Shown piece by piece: positions 6,501 to 10,300 of a DNA stretch of 10,504 nt (position 1 is the stretch's first letter; every line of letters starts with the position of its first letter). The DNA lies in the NCBI GenBank assembly GCA_026770585.1, contig MU646750.1, positions 264,443 to 274,946 on the forward strand. Reading direction: 5' to 3'. The notes below the pieces were generated by a model that saw only the letters and a program-made list of their open reading frames with translations, did not search any database and was not told where the DNA came from. This stretch comes from Baffinella frigidus. Taxonomy: Eukaryota > Cryptophyceae > Cryptomonadales > Baffinellaceae. The position numbers were made by a program, and so were the translations under genes.

Positions 6501-6893
6501 CCGTGCTTGTGGATGTACTTCAGCGCGACCACCTGCTCGCCACGCCCCAGCGCCATGCTGTCTCAGCGCTCACCGGTTCTCGCGCGCAGGAATTCCGAAG
6601 CTGGCTTGCAACTCTGCATTTTGTTCGCAGCGAGTGGGCACTCTGGTGTCGTGCCCAGCAAGAACGCCCTCCGACGCCCGGGCAGAAGAGTTTGCAGGGT
6701 GATCATGTTCAGGCGCTGCTAAACCCTGGCACCCTTCCCCACTGCCTCCCGCGCTTCGAAGGCGCAAGCGGCAGGCCTGGTTTGCTCATTATCGGAAGGA
6801 AGTAGTGACCTGTGAAGTGTAGCGCCGGCGCCCCTTGTACACCTTCCCAAAGGAACCCTCCCCAATCTGCTCCCCCATGTGATACTCGTCCAT
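495..6893 (-). CDS. STK36: Fused/TIO-family Ser/Thr protein kinase, N-terminal part of a split gene (exons 1-7, 3' end outside window)
   Basis: The minus-strand join 6893-6810, 6532-6452, 4147-4061, 3904-3854, 2532-2422, 1258-1190, 551-495 reads 180 codons with no gap. Visible motifs are the glycine loop GEGSFG (residues 11-16), the beta-3 lysine in VVALK (Lys33), the helix-C glutamate in RQEIDI (Glu51), HRDMKPQN (123-130), DFG (143-145) and GTPLYMAPE (162-170). [22 protein letters not shown] and [16 protein letters not shown] identify the Fused family. In animals it acts in Hedgehog signalling and motile cilium assembly; in plants TIO acts with kinesins at the phragmoplast. The plant form is the closer match by eye. 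Every exon is a multiple of three and all six introns (GT...AG) are phase 0. The start ATG lies in a good context (A at -3, G at +4). Family members have a long C-terminal region, which would lie left of the window. The exon 8 pieces present look defective, so whether the gene is intact is undecided. Confidence 0.93.
609..855. repeat. three diverged copies of a roughly 47-bp unit in kinase intron 6
   Basis: Units beginning ATSATTTTCGGTGT lie near 612, 730 and 810. Each continues AAASATAAAGCATTC or a variant and an A/T-rich end. Between the first two lies a hairpin near 638-668 (ATGAAAAAT ... ATTTTTCAT). Confidence 0.65.
887..930 (-). pseudogene. echo of kinase exon 6, 3' half with donor
   Basis: The minus strand reads [14 protein letters not shown] then GTGCGT, identical in protein to the end of exon 6. 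The first half (VKLCDFGF) is missing, so there is no acceptor. Confidence 0.8.
1085..1187. repeat. AAG/GAG microsatellite
   Basis: This is a long purine run of AAG and AGG triplets on the plus strand, broken near 1141-1152. On the kinase sense strand it is a CTT/CCT tract starting right after the exon 6 donor. It explains the lysine/arginine-rich open frames here. Confidence 0.9.
1190..1258 (-). CDS. STK36: Fused kinase exon 6 (DFG and activation segment)
   Basis: This exon has 23 codons, from [15 protein letters not shown] to LVLTSVK. The run CDFGFARAM is a family signature. The acceptor is GGAGCAG|GTA and the donor AAG|GTCC. The donor opens into a long CTT tract on the sense strand. Four partial copies of the exon surround it. 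Confidence 0.94.
1316..1358 (-). pseudogene. echo of kinase exon 6, 5' half with lost DFG glycine
   Basis: The minus strand reads VKLCDF then ARFCC. Bases are lost after DF, removing the DFG glycine and shifting the sequence. The flank at 1364-1400 is shared with the echo at 1649-1684. Confidence 0.75.
1432..1467 (-). pseudogene. echo of kinase exon 6, 5' half
   Basis: The minus strand reads [12 protein letters not shown] after an intact CAG acceptor. The second half of the exon and the donor are absent, so it cannot act as an exon in the gene's frame. Confidence 0.8.
1649..1684 (-). pseudogene. echo of kinase exon 6, 5' half ([11 protein letters not shown])
   Basis: After GTGCAG the minus strand reads [12 protein letters not shown]. 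The flank CTCATCCGGGAACATG with TAAGGGCCCT at 1691-1727 repeats that at 1364-1400. The two echoes therefore belong to one tandem duplication of about 330 bp. Confidence 0.8.
1728..1852. mobile_element. small terminal-inverted-repeat element, about 125 bp
   Basis: The left end CCATACAGTGGGCTTCG and the right end CGAAGCCCACTATGTGG are inverted repeats with two mismatches. The tandem sister copy lacks this stretch: there TAAGGGCCCT is followed almost directly by TTAACCTTGGTCCAACTTCC. The internal GTCCATCTATTTTCCTGGTA is related to sequence near 9970 and 10180. Confidence 0.7.
1952..2142. mobile_element. small terminal-inverted-repeat element, about 191 bp
   Basis: The left end CCACTCGAGAACGCTAGAG and the right end, whose complement reads CCACTCGAGAATGCTAGAG, pair. 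Pairing goes on through a CCTATTTA block to about 32 bp. The inside contains TGTGTAGTAACTTTC, also found in the 4929-5132 element. No coding frame is seen, so it would be non-autonomous. Confidence 0.7.
2205..2421. repeat. minisatellite, about 30-bp unit, second cluster with one inverted unit
   Basis: Seven or so units of CCACGTCCTGAATCAGCGCTAAATTTAGG lie head to tail. The unit at about 2350-2380 is inverted, creating the palindrome GCGCTAAATTTAGC. The array ends at the donor of kinase exon 5. Confidence 0.85.
2422..2532 (-). CDS. STK36: Fused kinase exon 5 (helix E and catalytic loop)
   Basis: This exon has 37 codons starting [18 protein letters not shown], with HRDMKPQN and ending IAPDKQ. 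It contains the catalytic Asp125, Lys127 and Asn130. The acceptor is ATACCAG|GTG and the donor CAG|GTTC. The donor lies next to a roughly 30-bp minisatellite (2205-2421). Three truncated copies lie upstream in the transcript, at 2710-3058. Confidence 0.95.
2598..2660. repeat. telomere-like repeat (TTTAGGG) with ATT tracts
   Basis: AGGGTTTAGGGTTGATATT is repeated, with TTATTATTATT between copies. It is G-rich on the plus strand and so C-rich in the kinase transcript. Confidence 0.8.
2710..3058 (-). pseudogene. three tandem echoes of kinase exon 5 separated by GGTTAGGG-type arrays
   Basis: The longest echo (2992-3058) reads [22 protein letters not shown] on the minus strand. It is cut inside the catalytic loop after the His of HRD. 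It keeps the acceptor side (GTATACCAG). Shorter pieces at 2803-2838 and 2710-2740 keep only YLHSNRI-coding sequence, then ACCGGGGCTAAATTA in place of the rest. The spaces are filled with GGGGTTAGGGGTTGGTGGTTA arrays. Confidence 0.8.
2745..2991. repeat. degenerate telomere-like array (GGGGTTAGGGGTTGGTGGTTA)
   Basis: Tandem GGGGTTA and GGTTGGT blocks lie in two stretches (2745-2802 and 2845-2991) between the exon 5 echoes. The units are G-rich on the plus strand. Confidence 0.85.
3115..3177. repeat. telomere-like array (TTTAGGG)
   Basis: About nine near-perfect GTTTAGG units run here, including three perfect TTTAGGG in a row near 3140-3160. Confidence 0.9.
3391..3601. mobile_element. 211-bp insertion flanked by GTTAC, with palindromes and an ATATATCAC repeat
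   Basis: GTTAC at 3386-3390 and 3602-3606 flank the insert like a 5-bp target duplication. The sister copy reads straight through (near 3842-3856). Inside are a perfect 16-bp palindrome ACGACAGATCTGTCGT (3428-3443), inverted repeats CTTGAGAACTCAAG and CAAGGG...CCCTTG, and four units of TCATATATCACTAAG (3511-3584). No clear terminal inverted repeat or coding frame is seen. Confidence 0.6.
3607..3657 (-). CDS. duplicate of Fused kinase exon 4 (open, spliceable; alternative or relic exon)
   Basis: This copy has 17 open codons, [17 protein letters not shown], differing from exon 4 at only two residues. It keeps a usable acceptor (TTCGCGCAG|GGG) and a better donor (GAG|GTAACC) than exon 4. Using both copies would add 17 residues near helix D, so one or the other is the plausible use if it is expressed. 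Just upstream, in frame, lies a degraded copy of the exon 3 end (LCLVTGFAQ) with no intron between. The sequence does not show whether it is spliced into mRNA. Confidence 0.55.
3854..3904 (-). CDS. STK36: Fused kinase exon 4 (helix D)
   Basis: This exon has 17 codons, [17 protein letters not shown], which join the hinge (VTEFAQ) to helix E. The acceptor is TTCGCGCAG|GGG and the donor GAG|GTACCT. It is preferred over the second copy at 3607-3657 because ADG fits the family's DDG better than AGG, and because its flanks are simpler. The preceding intron (3905-4060) ends in a sequence resembling the end of exon 3. Confidence 0.88.
3919..4055. repeat. telomere-like array in kinase intron 3
   Basis: TTTAGGG and TTTGGGG variants fill almost all of the short intron between exons 4 and 3. 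Confidence 0.9.
4061..4147 (-). CDS. STK36: Fused kinase exon 3 (subdomains IV-V)
   Basis: This exon has 29 codons, from [16 protein letters not shown] to [10 protein letters not shown], the strand beta-4/beta-5 and hinge segment. The acceptor is CTGGGCAG|AGG and the donor CAG|GTTCC. A frameshifted copy sits upstream in the transcript at 4305-4375. A copy of this exon's end is fused to the exon 4 duplicate near 3658-3697. Confidence 0.94.
4161..4304. repeat. T-rich then degenerate telomere-like array
   Basis: TTTATTGTTAATTG-type repeats (4161-4220) pass into TTTCGGG, TTTGGGG and TTGAGGG units, with five consecutive GGGGTTT near 4260-4290. Confidence 0.85.
4305..4375 (-). pseudogene. frameshifted echo of kinase exon 3
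   Basis: It matches exon 3 from its acceptor (CTGGGCAG|AGGCGGTTGGA) on. It lacks five bases in the HPN codons and has seven extra near EF, so the frame is lost. The exon's VTEFAQ end and donor are missing. The extra bases include TCCTAGCTCTGCC, also present just after the exon 2 donor. Confidence 0.88.
4390..4447. repeat. short degenerate telomere-like array (TGTTTGG, TTGAGGG)
   Basis: Seven-base units GTGTTTG, GGTTGAG and GGTTTGG run in tandem. From 4448 to 4630 I see no gene and only low-repeat sequence. Confidence 0.7.
4632..4892. repeat. direct repeat pair of about 69 bp within the promoter copy
   Basis: The stretches 4632-4700 and 4822-4892 both run from GCGGCTTCGAGGCCAGCC to GGCGACCCCTCTCAC with few differences. 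The left one joins directly to the truncated copy of plus-gene exon 1. Confidence 0.88.
4701..5486 (-). promoter_or_regulatory. inverted copy of the divergent promoter and the start of plus-gene exon 1, inside kinase intron 2
   Basis: The stretches 4701-4928 and 5133-5486 are a near-identical reverse complement of 6962-7547. The copy therefore carries the whole shared intergenic region and the first 44 bases of plus-gene exon 1. Its ATG is at 4744-4742 on the minus strand, reading [14 protein letters not shown]. It is interrupted by the 204-bp element at 4929-5132. The side that normally drives the plus-strand gene now points leftward, along the kinase transcript. Confidence 0.85.
4929..5132. 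mobile_element. 204-bp terminal-inverted-repeat element (MITE-like), insertion proven by the empty site at 7315-7325
   Basis: The ends are perfect 14-bp inverted repeats (GCCACACGAGGCTA ... TAGCCTCGTGTGGC), extending to 28 bp with two mismatches. The unfilled site in the original promoter reads GAGCCCC|ACCCTCCC; here the element sits at that point. No target duplication can be seen. It carries no coding frame and would depend on a transposase elsewhere. Confidence 0.85.
5490..5829. repeat. region enclosed by a 14-bp inverted repeat (CAGCCCTCAGGGTT)
   Basis: CAGCCCTCAGGGTT at 5490-5503 pairs with AACCCTGAGGGCTG at 5816-5829. The left end overlaps a foldback element. Between 5618 and 5815 I see no gene, only a small hairpin (CCAAAAGGAAGCTTTTGG near 5673). 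Confidence 0.5.
5502..5617. mobile_element. foldback element, arms of about 40 bp
   Basis: The left arm (5502-5542) and right arm (5578-5617) are inverted repeats differing by one base and one indel. They share TTGGAGCAA, TCGACGATTTTT and TTTCCGATTCCTTCGGG. The loop is about 35 bases. It may be a small transposon or a structured RNA. Confidence 0.75.
5829..6035. mobile_element. terminal-inverted-repeat element, copy A, about 207 bp
   Basis: The ends GCCACCAGTAACCCGTAGCAG and, inverted, GCCAGCAACTACCCGCAGC are imperfect inverted repeats. The body matches copy B at 6229-6438, including TTTTACC, the CCTAGGGACCT block, GCTGACG and AATAAGCTGC-like sequence. Confidence 0.75.
6098..6182. repeat. 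dispersed repeat also present at about 8070-8150
   Basis: Both copies share CTCACCA...TGGTGATCCCGGG, then TTTCC, CCAAAGTTGACGG-like sequence and a GTAC/GGAC end. Both keep the small hairpin TCACCA/TGGTGA. One copy lies in kinase intron 2, the other in plus-gene intron 2. Confidence 0.7.
6229..6438. mobile_element. terminal-inverted-repeat element, copy B, about 210 bp
   Basis: The ends GCCCACCAGCAACCCGCAG and, inverted, GCCCAGCAGCAACCCGTAG pair over about 35 bp, flanked by AG on both sides (a possible 2-bp target duplication). Copy A is its diverged relative about 400 bp away. It ends 13 bases from the donor of kinase exon 2. Confidence 0.8.
6452..6532 (-). CDS. STK36: Fused kinase exon 2 (ATP-binding lysine, helix C)
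   Basis: This exon has 27 codons starting [16 protein letters not shown] and ending RQEIDIQ. It supplies the beta-3 lysine and the helix-C glutamate (kinase subdomains II and III). The acceptor is GCGAGCAG|GTGG and the donor CAG|GTCTCC. Thirteen bases past the donor a terminal-inverted-repeat element begins (6438 leftward). Confidence 0.95.
6810..6893 (-). CDS. STK36: Fused kinase exon 1 (start codon, glycine-rich loop)
   Basis: This exon has 28 codons, from [21 protein letters not shown] to YTSQ, and holds kinase subdomain I (GxGxxG plus Val18). It ends CAG|GTCACT. The downstream intron (6533-6809, 277 bp) holds no exon copy that I can see. Confidence 0.95.
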
Positions 6894-7503
6894 GTTTGCA
6901 GCTTCCCTCTCCCCCTCCCCAGTTCCGCGTTTGTCCGCCCCGCCCTGCCACAGAGCGGTTTGCTCTTCTGTGGCGAACACGCGCGCAGGACTAGCAAACC
7001 GGGCGCACGAGCGCGCCCGCGGGGCGTGGAATGGATGTAGGTGGGGAGGACATGCACAAGAAGGCCGCAACCCTCGCTGTGAAGGGGGGTAAAAACGCGT
7101 CCCCCTTCAGATTTTTTGAACGCAGCCAAAAGTGCCAACTACCCGTCCCGGCTGCCCACTCCGAAACCGTAACTGATAAGTCATTTCCCTTTGGTTCGAT
7201 CCTCACTCTAAAAGTGAACTACGAGGCTTAGTACCCGTCTTTGCCTTGAGACCTGGAGACGGGTAATTCACTTATGGACTTTTGATTTTGGCGCAAAAAC
7301 TCCCATCCGAAGGGAGGGTGGGGCTCTGTCCTCTGTTGCTCTCCGCTGACGGCGGTGAGAGGGGTCGCCTGCTGTTGCTAAAAGGCTTGCGGTGCTGGGC
7401 AACGTTGGCTGGGCTCGAATCCGCTTCGTTGGAGGGAAGGGAGGGACGGTGCTGCTGAGAGAGCAGAAAGGCTCGCGAGGGCGCATCGCTCGCACTCGAC
7501 GCG
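6894..7503. promoter_or_regulatory. shared divergent intergenic region (bidirectional promoter) between the kinase and the plus-strand gene
   Basis: Only 610 bp separate the two start codons, so one regulatory region probably serves both genes. No clear TATA box is seen. It contains an inverted pair CCACAG...CTGTGG (about 6950-6975) and a hairpin near 7228-7263 (ACCCGTCT/AGACGGGT). Almost all of it is repeated, inverted, in kinase intron 2. The open frames inside ([10 protein letters not shown] and similar) occur in both copies but have no family match I recognise. Confidence 0.75.
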
Positions 7504-7601
7504 ATGGCGACTAGTGGAATGTCGACGGGGGTCTCCACCCGCTCGGGGCGCTCGTCCTTCTTTCCCGACATCTCCAACATTCTCGAGTCGGAGCAGGACA
7601 G
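7504..7601 (+). CDS. unknown gene exon 1
   Basis: This exon reads [18 protein letters not shown] then FFPDISNILESEQD plus two bases of the next codon. The donor is ACAG|GTGAGAG. Its first 44 bases are copied inverted at 4701-4744, and its 3' part inverted at about 9464-9510. Confidence 0.78.
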
Positions 7602-9780
7602 GTGAGAGCGTACCAGGGGCAGCAAAGGGATAGTTTCGGTGGGTGCAGCTCTCCCCGGCGAAGCGTAGGAACCCGCCAGGACAGGGAAGCAAACCGCCGT
7701 GGGCCTCGCCAGACAGGCGCTATTCCTCTCATCTAGATCCGGGGGTTGGGAATGCAGCGCCCCCTCCTCCAAGCCGCGTTCCTGCACCATAAAACCCATC
7801 CGGAAAACAGCCAGCTCGCCGCACCTTGGAGGAACCCTCTCAACCCAGTCTGTTCAACCATCCTTCATCCCCACCCGCAGGCTCGAGCGCTCTTTCGAGC
7901 GCCGCATGCCGCCCGCGCCCAACCCCGTGGACGAGATCATCAAGCGCGAGGCGCTGGTCCGCTCCGGGAACGAGATCCGCCTCGTTGCGCCCTTCGCCCT
8001 GCCTGACGCACAGGTTTTTTTCGCCCTACCTTTTTCGTCCTACCAGGCCTCACAGGGCGAAAAAATCCTAGTTGGGTCTCAGTCTATGTGGTCTCACCAG
8101 TTTGGTGATCCCGGGCTCTTTTCCACTCCAAAGTTGACGGGGTTGTACATTTTAAATCCTTAACTCTAAACCCTAAACCCTAAACCCTAAACCCTAAACC
8201 CTAAACCCTAAACCCTAAACCCTAAACCCTGAACCCAAAACCCAAAACCCAAAATCCTGAACCTTAAACCCTAAATCCTAAACCCCAAACCCCAAACCCC
8301 AAACCCTAAACCCTAAACCCTAAACCCCAAATCCTAAACCTCAAATCATAAACCCTTCACCCTAAACCCCAAACCTCAAAACCATAAACCCTAAACCCTA
8401 AACCCTAAACCCTAAACTCTAAACCCTAAACCCTAAACCCCAAACCCCAAACCCCGAACCCCAAACCCCAACCCCCAAACCCCAAACCCCAAACCCCAAA
8501 CCCCAAACCTCAACCCCCAACCCCTCAACACCAAACCCTCAACCCCCAACCCCAATCTCTAAGCACTAAACCCAAACCCACACAGCCACCCTGGGAGCGG
8601 ACCAACTTCCGACCCAGCGAGGCTACGCGCGCGGCTTACGAGCAGGTGAGGGAAAAGGGGCCTTAGGGTTCAGGGTGGAGGGTTGAGGTTTGATGGTTGA
8701 GGGTTGGGGGTTGAGGGTTGAGGGTTGAGGGTCGAGGGTGGAGGGTGGAGGGTTGAGGTTTGAAGTCTCCCCTCACGCCTCGCCCTGCCCTGAGCCCGAG
8801 ATTAAGAATCACGCGACACTTCACCGAGTCGAGGTTTTCCTGCTGCAAATCAAAGCTTGCCCGTATCAGTTCTCACCCTGCTTCGAACAAACCGTTCCCT
8901 GCTGTGAAAAGTGGTAAGCGGGACTCTCCCAGAACCCCGCACATGAGCGGAAACCAAACCTTAAACCCTGAACTCTAAACCCTGAACCCTAACCCCTAAA
9001 TCCCTAAACCCTAAACCCTAAACCCTAACCCCTCCGAAACGGCGTACCCGCCGAAACTATCCTTTGATGTCCCTTCTTCTCATGCAAAAATCTTTCGCCA
9101 GCGAACCCCTTATATGGACGCGGTTCCGTACACAATTTATAATGGTAAACAGTTTAGGATTTTACAAGTTCTGAAATTGCTTTTAAAACTGTTATAGAGC
9201 CTGTAAGTCCCTCGCCATCGGACCATCTAGGGGGTCCGCTGGCGGAAGCTTTTGGCATTACTTCCCTGTCCTCGCGGATTCCTTAGCTGGGGGGGGCTGC
9301 ACCCCAGGGAGAGAGGGAGGGAGAGAGGGAGAGAGGGGGAGAGGGGGAGAGAGAGAGAAAAGGAGAGGGAGGGAGAGAGAGAGAGAGAGAGCCAGCCCTC
9401 ATCTCTGCTGTCTGCGGCCGCCGCGTCGGAACTATCCTGTGATGTCCCTGGGGCGCTGTGAACTGACCTGCTCCGACTCGAGAATGTTGGAGATGGCGGG
9501 GAAGAAGGACGCACCAACCAACTCGCCGAATGGCCGCGCTCCGAAGACGCCCGCCTCCTTTAGAGGCTCGAGAGTTAAATCGATTAAACTCTCGAGAGGT
9601 GAAACACACCATTCAAGGTTTGAGGGGAATGAGCAAGAAGAAGAACGCGAAGAAGAACACCACTCACGCATCCCCCCGCCACAGGAAGCGGCAGCACTCG
9701 ATGCAGCAGGGCGGGAGTCATCCTCTCTCACCATGCGCTTCCCTGTGACGCGCACCGCGTTGTGGAGCGCCGCGCCCGAG
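7504..9780 (+). CDS. unrecognised split gene, exons 1-4 (129 residues, continues past the right edge)
   Basis: The join 7504-7601, 7881-8013, 8586-8645, 9685-9780 reads 129 codons with no stop. All three introns have GT...AG ends; donors include GTGAGA and GTGAGG. The ATG has G at -3 and G at +4. The product is hydrophilic and charged, with an early FFPDISNILESEQDRLER segment that could be helical, then a proline-containing part (PPAPNP) and PPWERTNFRP. I see no signal peptide, membrane segment or catalytic motif and do not recognise the family. Pairing head to head with a Fused kinase could hint at a shared ciliary or cytoskeletal programme, but that is speculation. The repeated exon pieces nearby keep the same protein frame, which supports the exon calls. 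Confidence 0.75.
7881..8013 (+). CDS. unknown gene exon 2
   Basis: The acceptor is CCCGCAG|GCTC. After completing the split Arg codon, 44 codons follow, from LERSFERRMPPAPNPVDEII to LVAPFALPDAQ. The donor CAG|GTTTTT lies at the foot of an inverted repeat (8016-8027 with 8054-8065). Confidence 0.75.
8016..8065. repeat. 12-bp inverted repeat right after the exon 2 donor
   Basis: TTTTTTCGCCCT at 8016-8027 pairs with AGGGCGAAAAAA at 8054-8065 around a 26-base loop. In RNA it would form a hairpin beside the splice donor. Confidence 0.7.
8070..8150. repeat. dispersed repeat, second copy (see 6098-6182)
   Basis: It has the same order of blocks as the copy in kinase intron 2 (TCTCAGTCTAT..., TCACCA...TGGTGATCCCGGG, AAAGTTGACGG). 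Both copies lie in the same orientation. Confidence 0.65.
8162..8580. repeat. long telomere-like array (CCCTAAA) in plus-gene intron 2
   Basis: About 60 seven-base units are present. Perfect CCCTAAA runs (8168-8230) pass into CCCCAAA and CCCTCAA variants toward 8580. It lies between two exons, so it is interstitial and not a chromosome end. C-rich on the plus (sense) strand. Confidence 0.95.
8586..8645 (+). CDS. unknown gene exon 3
   Basis: This exon has 20 codons, PPWERTNFRPSEATRAAYEQ. The acceptor is CACAG|CCA and the donor CAG|GTGAGG. It stands out as a short, non-repetitive, open island between two telomere-like arrays. Confidence 0.72.
8664..8764. repeat. G-rich telomere-like array (GGGTTGA), opposite orientation
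   Basis: GGGTTGA and GGGTGGA units run just after the exon 3 donor. This is the only sizeable array that is G-rich on the sense strand of its gene. From 8765 to 8957 I see no supported feature. Confidence 0.88.
8958..9032. repeat. telomere-like array (CCCTAAA)
   Basis: About ten units of CCTTAAA, CCCTGAA and CCCTAAA run here. They could pair with the G-rich array at 8664-8764 in the same intron. Confidence 0.88.
9052..9082 (-). repeat. short inverted copy of the start of plus-gene intron 1
   Basis: GAAACTATCCTTTGATGTCCC is close to the complement of 7612-7640 and to the fuller copy at 9426-9450. It ends where the element at 9087-9253 begins. Confidence 0.65.
9087..9253. mobile_element. terminal-inverted-repeat element, about 167 bp
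   Basis: The left end contains TCGCCAGCGAACCCC; the right end's complement reads CCGCCAGCGGACCCC. Pairing extends to about 24 bp with mismatches. A third related block (CGCCATCGGACC) lies next to the right end. The middle is A/T-rich with no coding frame. Confidence 0.6.
9255..9515 (-). repeat. inverted copy of plus-gene exon 1 (3' part) and intron 1 start, in intron 3
   Basis: It is the reverse complement of about 7550-7690. The minus strand reads SFFPAISNILESEQ then GTCAGT, against SFFPDISNILESEQDR in exon 1. It is expanded by a GAGAGG microsatellite at 9304-9390. Confidence 0.8.
9304..9390. repeat. GAGAGG purine microsatellite
   Basis: GGGAGAGA and GAGAGA runs. The matching region of intron 1 (near 7645-7655) has only GGGGAGAG in the same orientation, so the tract grew after the copy was made. 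Confidence 0.9.
9567..9596. repeat. 30-bp near-perfect palindrome with an ATCGAT centre
   Basis: CTCGAGAGTTAA and its inverted partner TTAAACTCTCGAG face each other around ATCGA. It lies in plus-gene intron 3, about 90 bases before exon 4. Confidence 0.7.
9685..9780 (+). CDS. unknown gene exon 4
   Basis: This exon has 32 codons, from EAAALDAAGRESSSLTMRFP to ALWSAAPE. The acceptor is CCGCCACAG|GAA and the donor GAG|GTAACC. Three partial copies follow downstream, which marks this stretch as an exon like those of the kinase gene. The next exon is outside the window or unrecognised. Confidence 0.72.
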
Positions 9781-9827
9781 GTAACCCTCAAGTTCTTCTC
9801 CTTCTCCTTGATTAATCTCAAGCCTGT

Positions 9828-9903
9828 AAACCCTAAACCCTGAGCCCTTAGCCCTAAGCCCAAAGCCCTCAACCCTGGGCCCTCAACTCTAAACCCTAAA
9901 CCG
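9828..9903. repeat. telomere-like array (CCCTAAA variants)
   Basis: CCCTAAA, CCCTGAG, CCCTTAG, CCCTAAG and CCCTCAA units run here, between exon 4 and its first echo. Confidence 0.85.
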
Positions 9904-9932
9904 GCACTGCGCTATGGAGCGCGGCTCCTGAG
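9904..9932 (+). pseudogene. echo of unknown gene exon 4, 3' end with donor
   Basis: It matches the end of exon 4 (GCGCTATGGAGCGCGGC for GCGTTGTGGAGCGCCGC) and keeps GAG|GTAC. The 5' two thirds of the exon are missing. Confidence 0.7.
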
Positions 9933-10041
9933 GTACCCCCCTACACCCTCCACGCGAGCTTCGAAGATCAGTCCATTTATTTTCGTGGTACTAGCTAAAA
10001 AGACAATCTCGGTGCGAAGACATGTTGTGAACCGACGTTTG

Positions 10042-10145
10042 ACCATGCGCGTTCCCGTGCGCTGGACCCATGCGCTTCCCTGTGACGCGCACCCACGGCT
10101 GACTCGTGTGAGATGACCTGAAAGTTGTGGAGCGCGGCACCGGAG
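10042..10145 (+). pseudogene. echo of unknown gene exon 4 with internal insertion
   Basis: ATGCGCTTCCCTGTGACGCG is repeated exactly, followed by about 30 unrelated bases. Then come TTGTGGAGCGCGGCACCGGAG and a GT donor. A shorter repeat of the MRFPV part precedes it. The upstream flank matches that of the next echo. Confidence 0.75.
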
Positions 10146-10250
10146 GTTTACCCTCAACCTTCCACACGAGATTCGCAGATCGGTCCATTTATTTCCGTGG
10201 TAGTAATTAATAATTTCTTGGTAGAAAGAAATGTTATGGACGGATGTTTG

Positions 10251-10300
10251 ACCATGCGCTTCCCTGTCACGCGCACCGCGCTATGAAGCGCAGCCCTGAC
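10251..10300 (+). pseudogene. echo of unknown gene exon 4 with in-frame stop
   Basis: It follows exon 4 from TMRFPV on, but the Trp codon is now TGA and no donor remains. The flank at 10165-10250 repeats that at 9955-10041 (GTCCATTTATT...CGTGGTA, GACGTTTGACC), so the unit is about 210 bp. Confidence 0.75.

Noticed and set aside
6373-6805. Overlapping plus-strand frames of about 90-110 codons
   Set aside because: They are antisense to kinase exon 2 and run into intron 1; GC-rich sequence explains the openness.
7272-7799. 175-codon minus-strand frame over the promoter and plus-gene exon 1
   Set aside because: It is antisense to exon 1 and has no splice or family support. Its likeness to the 4596-4973 frame comes from the duplication.
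8162-8580. True chromosome end
   Set aside because: The array lies between two exons of one gene, is degenerate, and unique sequence follows on both sides.
8870-8913. Possible extra exon (CAG before TTCTCACCC, donor GTGGTAAGC)
   Set aside because: It would end in a different phase from the neighbouring exons and has no echo or family support.
9432-9872. 146-codon minus-strand frame
   Set aside because: It is antisense to exon 4; its only recognisable part is the inverted exon 1 echo.
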